A DNA stretch of 39,482 nt from Blautia sp. AF19-10LB (GTDB lineage Bacteria; Bacillota; Clostridia; Lachnospirales; Lachnospiraceae), in the NCBI RefSeq assembly GCF_003461245.1, contig NZ_QTWS01000020.1, positions 39,574-79,055 on the forward strand, given 5' to 3'. Below are positions 16,908-25,147 of the stretch, one piece after another; position 1 is the first letter of the stretch, and every line of letters begins with the position of its first letter. The translations under genes were made by a program, and so were the position numbers. The notes beneath the pieces were generated by a model. The model did not search any database. It had not been told where the DNA came from and was given only the letters and a program-made list of their open reading frames with translations.

Positions 16908-17183
16908 CTATCGTTCCAGGATTATTTCTGACAGAATCCCCTCTATCTGCATCTCTTCCGGTGTATACCACAGGATTTTCAAGCCTTTCCCATGGATCAC
17001 CAGTTTGCCGGAAAATGTCAGGATGATCAGTTCCTGCGGCTCATAACGAAGGATACTTCTGTAATTCCCTATCTGTATCTGGCTCTTGCCGGTAACCGTA
17101 AAAACCGATTCTTTTAAAGCCAGATCCCGTGGGATCTCCAGTGCCTCCACCAGGTTTTCCCTCCATTGCTCTTTCTTTTTCAT
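16908..17183 (-). CDS. yqfC: Sporulation protein YqfC
   Basis: The 91-residue product is rich in beta strands and fits the YqfC/YabP family of spore proteins: LALKESVFTVTGKSQIQIGN, then ILTFSGKLVIHGKGLKI and a C-terminal IEGILSEIIL. It is the first gene of the long minus-strand cluster. Its ribosome site (GGAGA, 17192-17196) lies in the 3' arm of the terminator hairpin of the preceding gene, so translation from read-through RNA could be blocked by that fold. Sigma-E control is known in Bacillus. I could not identify a convincing sigma-E promoter here. Confidence 0.92.
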   Translation of the reverse strand: MKKKEQWRENLVEALEIPRDLALKESVFTVTGKSQIQIGNYRSILRYEPQELIILTFSGKLVIHGKGLKILWYTPEEMQIEGILSEIILER

Positions 17184-17185
17184 AG

Positions 17186-17230
17186 AAAAAATCTCCGGCT
17201 TTTCTTTTAAATATATGCCGGAGATTTTTA
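17186..17230 (-). terminator. Terminator of the ftsK unit, overlapping the yqfC ribosome site
   Basis: AATCTCCGGC (17190-17199) pairs with GCCGGAGATT (17217-17226), extended by A-T pairs, around a 17-base AT-rich loop. On the minus strand six T residues follow and end two bases before the yqfC ATG. The descending arm contains the GGAGA ribosome site of yqfC. Confidence 0.85.
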
Positions 17231-17250
17231 TTTAGACTTTTTATGAAGTT

Positions 17251-17808
17251 TTATTTTGGTTCACGGAACAGTACCATAGAAAACCACAGGATCGTATTTC
17301 CGCCAAGATTATATTCCATTACCTCACGCTCTACGATCTCACTGACTACAACACCGTGGCTTTCAAGACAGGGGTGCATCCTCTCCGGATGTCTGCATGG
17401 CTCGCCCTTAAGATAAGCGCATTCCTTACAGATATCACAGGATTCTGTCGAAAGGGTAAAGGTATCAAATCCCTCACCTTTAAGATATTCTGCCACAGCG
17501 GTCGTAAGTTCTTCATGTGCATCTCTGGTAGAAAGCATTTCCTCCATATTCATAATGTCAGAAACCTCTGCTACGCTGGAAAAAAAGACAGCACGGTCAT
17601 AACTGTGGATTCTGTTCTCACATTCCTTAAGGGTTCCAACCGCCGGTGGACAGGCCCAGGTCGTTCCGTAACGTTCGCATTCCTGCTGACAGACGATCCG
17701 CACCCGTTCTGCCACTGACAAAGCCTTCGCGTCCAGAAGACGGTATTCATAGATCGGATAGTCCGATATAAATTTCTCAAATTTCGTTGTATTTAACTCA
17801 GCCGCCAT
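17251..17808 (-). CDS. DUF2284 domain protein, predicted metal-binding
   Basis: The 185-residue product matches DUF2284, a family of cysteine-rich predicted metal-binding proteins of anaerobes. It has CQQECERYGTTWACPP near residue 39 and a later cluster CDICKECAYLKGEPCRHPER with a further MHPCLES, enough ligands for an iron-sulfur or zinc site. No membrane segment is present. The start has GAGGGAGG eight bases upstream. It is the last gene of the ftsK-rlmH-cupin unit, 19 bases after the cupin gene, with a strong terminator behind. Its function is not known. Confidence 0.9.
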   Translation of the reverse strand: MAAELNTTKFEKFISDYPIYEYRLLDAKALSVAERVRIVCQQECERYGTTWACPPAVGTLKECENRIHSYDRAVFFSSVAEVSDIMNMEEMLSTRDAHEELTTAVAEYLKGEGFDTFTLSTESCDICKECAYLKGEPCRHPERMHPCLESHGVVVSEIVEREVMEYNLGGNTILWFSMVLFREPK

Positions 17809-17827
17809 TGGACAGCCTCCCTCTTCC

Positions 17828-18154
17828 TTAGTCCAGAATGATCAGTGCCATGAAAACAAGATCTTCATCGCCGCTGTTTGTAAGGCCATGTCCCTGGCCG
17901 TCCGGTGTAAAGGTCACATCTCCGGCACTTACCATGCGGAGTGTTCCATTGTCGCTGTAGATTCCCTTTCCGGAAAGGATATAATAGGTCTCACTCTCAT
18001 TGTGATGCTCATGGTATCCAAGAGAACATCCCGGCTCCAGAGTCACCTCTGCATATAGTCTGCATTTGCCATTTAACTGTTTTTCGTCCAGAAGGCGCTT
18101 GATCAGTGCATGTCCCTGGCCGCCTGCCATATTTTCTACACGTTCTGTTGTCAT
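17828..18154 (-). CDS. Small cupin-domain protein
   Basis: The 108-residue single-domain cupin has motif 1 GYHEHHNESETYYILSGKG (two histidines and a glutamate for metal) and motif 2 VSAGDVTFTPDGQGHGLTN (fourth ligand His). Such proteins may be enzymes or small-molecule sensors; the substrate cannot be told. I start at ATG 18154, nine bases after GGAGG, not at the longer frame, which would run into the rlmH end. It lies 28 bases after rlmH. Confidence 0.92.
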   Translation of the reverse strand: MTTERVENMAGGQGHALIKRLLDEKQLNGKCRLYAEVTLEPGCSLGYHEHHNESETYYILSGKGIYSDNGTLRMVSAGDVTFTPDGQGHGLTNSGDEDLVFMALIILD

Positions 18155-18182
18155 CTTTGTTTCCTCCTTTTCTTGTAAAAAA

Positions 18183-18662
18183 TTATTTATGATAAGGCTC
18201 ATGGTTCAGAATCCGGTATCCCCGGTAGATCTGCTCCAAAAGGATCATCTGCATCAACTGATGAGGGAAAGTCATCCTGGAAAAGCTCAGTTTAAAATCA
18301 GCACGGTCAAGGACTTTATCTCCAAGACCCAGAGAACCGCCGATCACAAACGCGATCGAACTCTTTCCCTCTACTCCAAGCTGTCCGATCTTCTGTGACA
18401 GCTGTACAGAATCCAGCATTTTGCCGTCGATCGCAAGCGCGATCACATAGTCATTGTCACGGATGTGCTTCATCAGACGCTCTGCCTCTGTCGCCTTGAT
18501 CTGTTCGTTCAATGCATCAGAAGCCTTATCCGGTGTCTTCTCATCCGGAACCTGGCAGAATGTCAGTTTGCAGTAACGGCTTAAACGCTTTGCATACTCA
18601 GCAATGCCGTCATTCAGATATTTTTCTTTGATCTTACCAACTGTTAAAATACGGATTTCCAT
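18183..18662 (-). CDS. rlmH: 23S rRNA (pseudouridine1915-N3)-methyltransferase RlmH
   Basis: The 159-residue SPOUT methyltransferase modifies helix 69 of 23S rRNA using S-adenosylmethionine. It begins with MEIRILTVGKIKEKYL and carries the trefoil-knot signature FVIGGSLGLGDKVLDRAD, then LSFSRMTFPHQLMQMILLEQ and the C-terminal NHEPYHK, all typical and of normal length. The start overlaps the ftsK stop by one base (TAATG), showing translational coupling. Confidence 0.97.
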   Translation of the reverse strand: MEIRILTVGKIKEKYLNDGIAEYAKRLSRYCKLTFCQVPDEKTPDKASDALNEQIKATEAERLMKHIRDNDYVIALAIDGKMLDSVQLSQKIGQLGVEGKSSIAFVIGGSLGLGDKVLDRADFKLSFSRMTFPHQLMQMILLEQIYRGYRILNHEPYHK

Positions 18663-21475
18663 TATACGTTATGTTCCTCTATATAAGTTTCAAATTCTTC
18701 CATGGACATCAGGACCTTACGTGGCTTCGTGCCTTCCTCCGGACCGACCACGCCGGCATCAGAAAGCTGGTCCATGATCCTTGCTGCCCTGTTAAAGCCG
18801 ATCTTGAACATTCTCTGCAACATACCGATCGAAGCTCTTTCTTTCTCAATGATGAATTTGCCTGCATCCACAAAGTAGATATCATTCTCATCATTTCCAC
18901 CGGAAGAACCGCCTGAGAGGCTGATCGTATTTACCTGCTGCTCGATCTGCGGATTATATGTCACCTTCGGATTCTTATCCGCAAGGAATTCCACAATGCT
19001 GCTGACTTCCTCATCGGAGACAAAAGCCCCCTGCAGTCTGGCCGGTTTCTGATATCCCTGCGGATAAAACAGCATATCACCTTTTCCGAGCAGCTTCTCT
19101 GCACCGTTCATATCGAGGATCGTTCGTGAATCGACGCCAGAGGAAACAGAGAATGCAATCCTCGACGGCATATTCGCCTTGATCAGTCCTGTGATGACAT
19201 TGACAGACGGTCTCTGCGTCGCAATGATCAGATGGATGCCTGCTGCACGTGCAAGCTGTGCCAGACGGCAGATCGCATCCTCTACCTCTCCCGGTGCGAC
19301 CATCATAAGGTCCGCAAGCTCGTCTACGATGATCACAATCTGCGGCATCGGTTTCTGCGGGGTTCCACCCTCCGGAACTGCCATGTTACTGATCTTGCGG
19401 TTATATTCACCCAGATTTCGAACGCCATACTCAGCAAAAGCATTATAACGACTCATCATCTCGGACACTGCCCAGTTGAGTGCTCCTGCAGCTTTCTTTG
19501 GGTCTGTGACGACCGGGATGAACAGATGCGGGATGCCATTATAGACACTTAACTCAACCACCTTCGGGTCGATCATGATAAGCTTGACTTCCTCCGGCGA
19601 TGCTTTGTACAGAATACTGATGATCAGTGTATTGATACATACAGATTTACCGGAACCGGTCGCACCTGCGATCAGAAGGTGCGGCATCTTGGCAATATCT
19701 GTGACTACCGGTTTGCCCGCAATATCCTTACCTACAGCAAAGGACAGTTTGGATTTCGCCCCCTGAAATTCCTGGGACTGCAGGATCTCCCGGAGCATGA
19801 CCGCATGATTTTCCTTATTAGGGACCTCGATCCCTACAGCAGCCTTGCCCGGGATCGGAGCCTCGATACGGATATCCGGAGTCGCAAGATTCAGTTTGAT
19901 ATCATCTGCGAGATTGACGATCTTGCTTACCTTGACTCCCATCTCCGGCTGTAATTCATAACGGGTTACGGTAGGACCGCAGCTCACATTTGTGATTGTG
20001 ACATTCACGCCAAAGTTGTGCAGGGTTTCCTGTAGTTTCTTAGCTGTCTTGCGAAGATGTGCATCAGAGTCTCCCTGCGATTTGCCATCTCCACGTTTCA
20101 GAAGTTTCAGCGGTGGATAATGGTATTCCTTTGGAACTTCTGAAGGTGCGGAAGTAATTTCTTTCTGAATATTGGTAATACCACTCTGAATTTCCTGCTC
20201 AGAAGATTTCGGATTCTTTTTCTGAGATGTCGTAGATTCTGCGGCCGGCTGTTCTGCTGTCTGCACCTCTGCCGTATGTTCCGGCCGAACCTCTCTCTTA
20301 AGCTGTTCCTGCCAGTCAGCTCCCTGATATGCGTCCTCTTCTTCATCTGGCGTTTCTTCTACCGGTTCGCTCTGAATCTCCGGTATTATGGTTTCTGGAA
20401 TTTCTTCTTCTGGTTCATCCTGATATGCAGCAGGAATTTCTTCTTTCTCCATCGGTGCTTCCTGTCTGGAAAAATCCGGAAAAGCAGGAGCTGAATTCTC
20501 ATCCTCAGAATCTCTGACTGCTTCTGCTCTCTGAATCCTGAATTCCAGCTGTCCCTGACTGCTTTCCTCCGTCTTGACAGATTCCTGCGGAAGTGGCATC
20601 TCCTCTGCCGGAAGCGGTGTCAGTTCCGGCTTCGCAGGCGGTGTCAGTTTGGTTCCCTCAAGAAATTCATGTTTCCTTGATTTCTGTTCAGGCTCGTCCT
20701 CATCATCTGCTTCTTCTGTAAGTGCTTCCTTCAGAGCTTTCATACGCTCTGCCTGTCTCTGTTCCCTGCGTAGTTTCCTTTCCTGCTGGCGGAGTTCTCT
20801 CCTGAGATCTCTTTCCGGCTGTCCTTCCATATAACGCTCGTGACCGCCTCTTGCCAGCTCACAGATCCCGTCCCAGACGCGAAAGATAAATCCGAAGAAA
20901 GATTTCTGCGTAACCAGGATCATCGTAATTAACAATACAAGCAGAATAATCACACATCCGCCAACCACACCAAATGCGGAAGTGGTTGAAATACAGATCG
21001 CGCCTCCGATCACACCGCCTCCCGTATGGTATTCGGACGAAATTCTGTAATATTCCGAAAAGGTAGTGTCTGCCATATATCCCTCTGTCAGAAGCTGGAT
21101 CAGACCGCACAGGAAGATCCAGAATATAATTCCTGCCAGAACTTTCTTATATGCAAGCAGATTTTTCCTGTTGGATATAAGAAATACTGCACATCCAAAA
21201 AGCAAAACCGGAAAAAGATATGCCAGAAGCCCCATAATTCCAAAAGATGCCTTACTGATACTGCCTCCAACAGTTCCTCCCATCCCAAGATTGCTGATGA
21301 TCAGAATCACTGAAGCCGCAAAGAAAATCCAGAGAATAATCTCTGTCTGGAATCCACTGGTAACTCCCTGCTTCTTTGTAGTCGTTTTCTTTGCAGCTGC
21401 TTTCTTTCCGGCGGTTTTTCTCCTGGAAGTGGCCTTGGTGGTTCCTCTTCTGTTACTTTGTTTCTTTGCTGCCAT
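18662..21475 (-). CDS. ftsK: DNA translocase FtsK/SpoIIIE
   Basis: The 937-residue motor moves chromosomal DNA through the division or sporulation septum. After a Lys/Thr/Ala-rich N-terminal tail come four membrane helices (about 45-185), then a long acidic, low-complexity linker (about 245-460), the alpha/beta motor with Walker A AGATGSGKS (about residue 605) and Walker B IVIIVDELADLMM (about 710), and a C-terminal winged-helix gamma domain (RMFKIGFNRAARIMDQL) that reads KOPS-like DNA sites. I choose ATG 21475, nine bases after AGGAGG, because the upstream GTG abuts that site. It leads the unit ftsK-rlmH-cupin-DUF2284. In a spore former it could serve as SpoIIIE. Confidence 0.96.
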   Translation of the reverse strand: MAAKKQSNRRGTTKATSRRKTAGKKAAAKKTTTKKQGVTSGFQTEIILWIFFAASVILIISNLGMGGTVGGSISKASFGIMGLLAYLFPVLLFGCAVFLISNRKNLLAYKKVLAGIIFWIFLCGLIQLLTEGYMADTTFSEYYRISSEYHTGGGVIGGAICISTTSAFGVVGGCVIILLVLLITMILVTQKSFFGFIFRVWDGICELARGGHERYMEGQPERDLRRELRQQERKLRREQRQAERMKALKEALTEEADDEDEPEQKSRKHEFLEGTKLTPPAKPELTPLPAEEMPLPQESVKTEESSQGQLEFRIQRAEAVRDSEDENSAPAFPDFSRQEAPMEKEEIPAAYQDEPEEEIPETIIPEIQSEPVEETPDEEEDAYQGADWQEQLKREVRPEHTAEVQTAEQPAAESTTSQKKNPKSSEQEIQSGITNIQKEITSAPSEVPKEYHYPPLKLLKRGDGKSQGDSDAHLRKTAKKLQETLHNFGVNVTITNVSCGPTVTRYELQPEMGVKVSKIVNLADDIKLNLATPDIRIEAPIPGKAAVGIEVPNKENHAVMLREILQSQEFQGAKSKLSFAVGKDIAGKPVVTDIAKMPHLLIAGATGSGKSVCINTLIISILYKASPEEVKLIMIDPKVVELSVYNGIPHLFIPVVTDPKKAAGALNWAVSEMMSRYNAFAEYGVRNLGEYNRKISNMAVPEGGTPQKPMPQIVIIVDELADLMMVAPGEVEDAICRLAQLARAAGIHLIIATQRPSVNVITGLIKANMPSRIAFSVSSGVDSRTILDMNGAEKLLGKGDMLFYPQGYQKPARLQGAFVSDEEVSSIVEFLADKNPKVTYNPQIEQQVNTISLSGGSSGGNDENDIYFVDAGKFIIEKERASIGMLQRMFKIGFNRAARIMDQLSDAGVVGPEEGTKPRKVLMSMEEFETYIEEHNV

Positions 21476-21554
21476 TTCGGGCACCCTCCTACTATTTCAA
21501 CTCACAGCTATAGCTTCACGAAGTCTGAAGCCCCGGCTGCCTAAAGCATATAAT

Positions 21555-21664
21555 GTTACTGTTCACTCCGTTCACAGTAACTTGGTCAAAATGCATTCCA
21601 AATCACCTTCGGTGATGGCATTTTGCCCTGTATGTCTCGGGATTTTGCCATATTCATGGCAAAA
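21555..21664. repeat. Intergenic element of three consecutive hairpins
   Basis: Between uppP and ftsK three stem-loops follow one another: GTTACTGT with ACAGTAAC (21555-21581); AAAATGC with GCATTTT enclosing ATCACC-TTC-GGTGAT (21588-21624); TTTTGCCAT with ATGGCAAAA (21643-21664). It ends 15 bases before the uppP stop side. The last stem has a poor T-run. This resembles dispersed intergenic repeats I associate with gut Lachnospiraceae, but the copy number cannot be tested here. Confidence 0.6.
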
Positions 21665-21678
21665 CGCCTCGCGGAATA

Positions 21679-22569
21679 CTACCTGTGAATAGTAACCACA
21701 TAATTCATGATCAGTGTCACAAAACCGATCACAAAACAATAAATAGCAAATCCACGAAATCTGCCTTTCTGAACAAGCTTCAGACAATAGCGGATCACAA
21801 AAGATGCCACAATACCTGAAATAACCATTCCGAGTACATAAGTAAAACCAAGCCCTACTGTCATAGCAGGCGAACCAAACTGTCCCAGTTCCATAACCAG
21901 TGATCCCAGAATTGCCGGAATAGATAAAATATAAGAATATTTCACTGCAAAAGTACGGCTGAACCCGCTCATCAGTCCTGCACTGATCGTCAGACCACTT
22001 CTGGAAAGTCCCGGAAAGACAGAAAGTCCCTGGCTGATTCCAATCCACATTGCATTAGAAAGACTTGCATCCTTGGCAGCCTTCGTACCGCCTGCCCGGC
22101 TGAGGTCGATCACAAGCAGGACAATTCCTGTGATCAGAAGTCCTGCACTTGAAACCAGAGTGGAATCTGCGACCAGCACAACCAGTCTCCTTGACGTATA
22201 TCCCAGAAACATCGTCGGGATCATGGAAACAAGAAGCAGCACGACAAACTTACGATATGTATTGCTGATGATTCTGGCATAATGAAGCTGCTTGCCGGTT
22301 CTTTTGTTGTAGAAATACAAATGAAAATTTCCTACGATATCCATGGTCATGTCCAGAATCTCGTAAAGAATGTGCCTGATATCCTTCTGAAAAGTCATAA
22401 ACACAGCACCGAGAGTACCCACATGCAGCATGGCTTCCAGCAAAACACCAGCATTATGATCCATTCCAAAAAAATTCTCAAGAATACTGAGATGTCCGAA
22501 ACTGCTTACAGGAAGAAACTCTGTAATTCCCTGTACAATAGCTAATAAAATAACATATAAAACTGTCAT
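21679..22569 (-). CDS. uppP: Undecaprenyl-diphosphatase
   Basis: The 296-residue polytopic membrane enzyme dephosphorylates undecaprenyl diphosphate, recycling the lipid carrier of wall synthesis. The two family motifs are present: VQGITEFLPVSSFGHLS near the N-terminus (SSFGH where most have SSTGH) and VFPGLSRSGLTISAG with the catalytic arginine in the middle. Helical hydrophobic stretches fill the rest. The ATG at 22569 has a purine-rich site (AAGGAAAAGAG) upstream and its own promoter at 22638-22666. It is a single gene. UppP is linked to bacitracin tolerance. Confidence 0.96.
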   Translation of the reverse strand: MTVLYVILLAIVQGITEFLPVSSFGHLSILENFFGMDHNAGVLLEAMLHVGTLGAVFMTFQKDIRHILYEILDMTMDIVGNFHLYFYNKRTGKQLHYARIISNTYRKFVVLLLVSMIPTMFLGYTSRRLVVLVADSTLVSSAGLLITGIVLLVIDLSRAGGTKAAKDASLSNAMWIGISQGLSVFPGLSRSGLTISAGLMSGFSRTFAVKYSYILSIPAILGSLVMELGQFGSPAMTVGLGFTYVLGMVISGIVASFVIRYCLKLVQKGRFRGFAIYCFVIGFVTLIMNYVVTIHR

Positions 22570-22637
22570 ACTCTTTTCCTTTTCTTTTCATACAGTCTGT
22601 GTCTTATTGTTACTGTTGCGACACATCAACACTGGTC

Positions 22638-22666
22638 AGTATAACATATTTTTTTTTAACTTACAA
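22638..22666 (-). promoter_or_regulatory. Promoter of uppP
   Basis: On the minus strand TTGTAA (22661-22666) and TATACT (22638-22643) are 17 bp apart, with an A-rich spacer. The leader is about 60 bases. Confidence 0.65.
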
Positions 22667-22692
22667 GTTTCCAAACATTTGTTTGTGAAACA

Positions 22693-22735
22693 AAAAAAAT
22701 CCCGATCAGCTCAACATGGAGTTGACCGGGATTTC
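22693..22735 (-). terminator. Terminator of nfnA-nfnB
   Basis: AAATCCCG-TCA-CTC (22697-22713) pairs with GAG-TGA-CGGGATTT (22719-22734), tolerating G-U pairs, around a short loop. On the minus strand eight T residues follow. It is 15 bases past the nfnB stop at 22749. Confidence 0.85.
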
Positions 22736-22748
22736 CTGCATTTAAATA

Positions 22749-24143
22749 TTATTTATTTTTGAGATATTCATCGATACCTCTGGCTCCAGCTTTACCTGCT
22801 CCCATGGCAAGGATAACAGTAGCTGCACCTGTAACGGCATCACCGCCGGCATATACGCCGTCTTTGGATGTCTTACCGGTTTCTTCCTCAGCAACGATAC
22901 ATCTTCTCTTGTTGATCTCAAGTCCCTTGGTTGTAGAAGAGATCAGCGGGTTCGGGGAAGTACCAAGTGACATGATAACAGTATCTACATCCATGTCATA
23001 CTCAGATCCTGGGATTTCTACAGGACGACGTCTTCCGGAAGCATCCGGCTCGCCGAGTTCCATCTTGACAACCTTCATACCGTTTACATGTCCGCTCTCA
23101 TCAACAAGGATTTCCTTCGGATTGGTAAGAAGATCAAAAATAATTCCCTCTTCCTTAGCGTGATGAACTTCCTCTGCTCGTGCAGGAAGCTCTGCTTCAC
23201 TTCTTCTGTATACGATATGTACTTCTGCACCAAGTCGCAGAGCTGTTCTTGCAGCATCCATTGCTACGTTACCACCGCCGACAACGGCAACTTTCTTGCC
23301 TGCTGCGATCGGTGTATCATAAGAATCATCGAATGCTTTCATCAGGTTGCTTCTTGTCAGGTATTCGTTTGCGGAGAATACGCCGCTTGCGTTCTCTCCC
23401 GGGATTCCCATGAACATCGGAAGACCTGCACCGGAGCCGATGAATACAGCTTCAAATCCTTCGTCCTCGATCAGCTGGTCGATAGTTGTGGATTTACCGA
23501 TGACAACGTTTGTTTCGAATTTAACGCCAAGTTCTTTGACTTTTTCGATTTCTTTCTTAACGACTTTCTGTTTTGGAAGACGGAATTCCGGGATACCATA
23601 AACAAGAACGCCGCCGAGCTCATGAAGAGCCTCGAATACAGTTACATCATAACCTGCTTTTGCAAGATCTCCTGCACAGGTAAGTCCGGACGGACCAGAA
23701 CCGATAACTGCAACTTTGTGTCCATTCTTAACTTCTGCTCCAGCTGGTTTGATGTCATGCTCCAGAGCGTAGTCAGCAACGAATCTCTCCAGTTTACCGA
23801 TGGAAACAGCCTCGCCCTTCTTACCGCGGATACACTGTCCCTCACACTGGGATTCCTGTGGACATACACGACCGCAGATAGCCGGAAGAGCGGAAGATAA
23901 TCCGATCACCTTGTATGCTTCTTCGATGTTGCCTTCTTTGATCTGCTCGATGAATCCTGGAATGTTGATGGATACCGGACATCCCTCTACACATTTCGGT
24001 TTCTTGCAGCCTAAACATCTCTGTGCTTCTTCTACTGCTTCTTCCTGATTGTATCCAAGACAAACTTCTTCAAAGTTTGTTGCACGTACCTTCGGATCCT
24101 GCTCTCTTACAGGAACTTTATTTAACATTTTTGCATCTGCCAT
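22749..24143 (-). CDS. gltA: NfnB/GltA-type flavoprotein, NADPH-binding large subunit
   Basis: The 464-residue protein is of the glutamate synthase small-subunit type. The N-terminal domain has two [4Fe-4S] cysteine sets, RCLGCKKPKCVEGCPV (about 40-58) and CGRVCPQESQCEGQC (about 90-105). An FAD fold follows (GSGPSGLTCAGDLAKAG, about 148) and then an NADPH fold (VGGGNVAMDAARTALRLGA). No glutamate synthase large subunit is nearby. Instead the gene overlaps by one base the 295-residue ferredoxin-NADP reductase-like gene, the arrangement of NfnAB, the bifurcating NADH-dependent ferredoxin:NADP oxidoreductase, or of sulfide dehydrogenase SudAB. I infer NfnB; automatic annotation would often say glutamate synthase. 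Confidence 0.92.
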   Translation of the reverse strand: MADAKMLNKVPVREQDPKVRATNFEEVCLGYNQEEAVEEAQRCLGCKKPKCVEGCPVSINIPGFIEQIKEGNIEEAYKVIGLSSALPAICGRVCPQESQCEGQCIRGKKGEAVSIGKLERFVADYALEHDIKPAGAEVKNGHKVAVIGSGPSGLTCAGDLAKAGYDVTVFEALHELGGVLVYGIPEFRLPKQKVVKKEIEKVKELGVKFETNVVIGKSTTIDQLIEDEGFEAVFIGSGAGLPMFMGIPGENASGVFSANEYLTRSNLMKAFDDSYDTPIAAGKKVAVVGGGNVAMDAARTALRLGAEVHIVYRRSEAELPARAEEVHHAKEEGIIFDLLTNPKEILVDESGHVNGMKVVKMELGEPDASGRRRPVEIPGSEYDMDVDTVIMSLGTSPNPLISSTTKGLEINKRRCIVAEEETGKTSKDGVYAGGDAVTGAATVILAMGAGKAGARGIDEYLKNK

Positions 24144-25030
24144 TACTTGTCACCTCCGCACTGTCCGCATCCGCCGTGATGGGTATCGCCTTCCTGAAGC
24201 TTCAGTAATGCACGTCCCTCTTCGGTCTTGTACATCTGGCTTCTCTTCATAGCCTGATCGAAATCAACGAGATGTCCGTCGAATTCCGGTCCGTCTACGC
24301 AGGCAAATTTGATCTCATCGCCAACCTGAAGACGGCAGGCACCGCACATACCTGTTCCGTCAACCATGATCGGGTTCATGCTGACAATGGTATGGATACC
24401 AAGCTTCTTGGTAAGGAGACAGACGAATTTCATCATGATCATCGGTCCGATCGCAACACAGACATCATAGCTCTTGCCTTCATTTGTAACAAGGTCTTCG
24501 AGAGTCTTGGTTACCATACCGGAACGGCCGTAAGATCCGTCGTCTGTTGTAACATAAAGGTTGGAAACAGCCGCAAGTTCTTTCTCAAGGATCACCATGT
24601 CCTTAGTCTTGGAGCCAAGGATCACATCTGCGGTGATTCCGTGCTCATGGAGCCATTTTACCTGTGGGTAAACAGGTGCTGTACCAACACCTCCGGCAAC
24701 GAATACCATTTTTTTCTTCTTGAGTTCTTCGATGTCTTCATGAACGAACTCAGAAGGACATCCCAGAGGTCCTACGAAGTCACGGAAAGAATCTCCTGCT
24801 TTTAATTCGGACATCTTGATTGTGGATGCTCCGACTTCCTGGAACACGATGGTAATAGTTCCTTCTTCACGATCGTAATCGCAGATGGTAAGTGGAATTC
24901 TCTCACCCTTCTCGTCCATCTTAACAATAATGAACTGTCCTGGCTGACAATGGCTTGCTACACGCGGTGCATGTACGACCATGAGATGGATCTTGGCTGC
25001 CAGTGTTTCGGCTTTTAAAATCTTATACAT
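24143..25030 (-). CDS. NfnA/SudB-type ferredoxin-NADP reductase small subunit
   Basis: The 295-residue flavoprotein starts with MYKILKAETLAAKIHLMVV and has an FAD domain (PGQFIIV, RIPLTICDYD), an NAD-binding domain (VFVAGGVGTAPVYPQVKWL) and a [2Fe-2S] site in DGTGMCGACRLQVG plus a later cysteine in FACVDGPEFD. In the Thermotoga NfnA structure an aspartate replaces one cysteine ligand; DGTGMCGAC here fits that. The C-terminus adds an unusual tail, GDTHHGGCGQCGGDK, rich in Gly, Cys and His. The stop overlaps the nfnB start (TAATG), so the two subunits are co-translated. The start has AGGAGGGG upstream and a promoter at 25070-25098. Confidence 0.9.
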   Translation of the reverse strand: MYKILKAETLAAKIHLMVVHAPRVASHCQPGQFIIVKMDEKGERIPLTICDYDREEGTITIVFQEVGASTIKMSELKAGDSFRDFVGPLGCPSEFVHEDIEELKKKKMVFVAGGVGTAPVYPQVKWLHEHGITADVILGSKTKDMVILEKELAAVSNLYVTTDDGSYGRSGMVTKTLEDLVTNEGKSYDVCVAIGPMIMMKFVCLLTKKLGIHTIVSMNPIMVDGTGMCGACRLQVGDEIKFACVDGPEFDGHLVDFDQAMKRSQMYKTEEGRALLKLQEGDTHHGGCGQCGGDK

Positions 25031-25069
25031 TGTTCCCCTCCTAGCGTATATTCATTCAATCCTCTACTA

Positions 25070-25098
25070 ATAATACGCTAAAATTGCTTCTATTACAA
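25070..25098 (-). promoter_or_regulatory. Promoter of nfnA-nfnB
   Basis: On the minus strand TTGTAA (25093-25098) and TATTAT (25070-25075) are 17 bp apart, with a leader of about 35 bases. Confidence 0.6.
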
Positions 25099-25147
25099 GG
25101 GAAATATTCAAAAACATACTAAATATGCATGCTTTTTCATAGTATTT

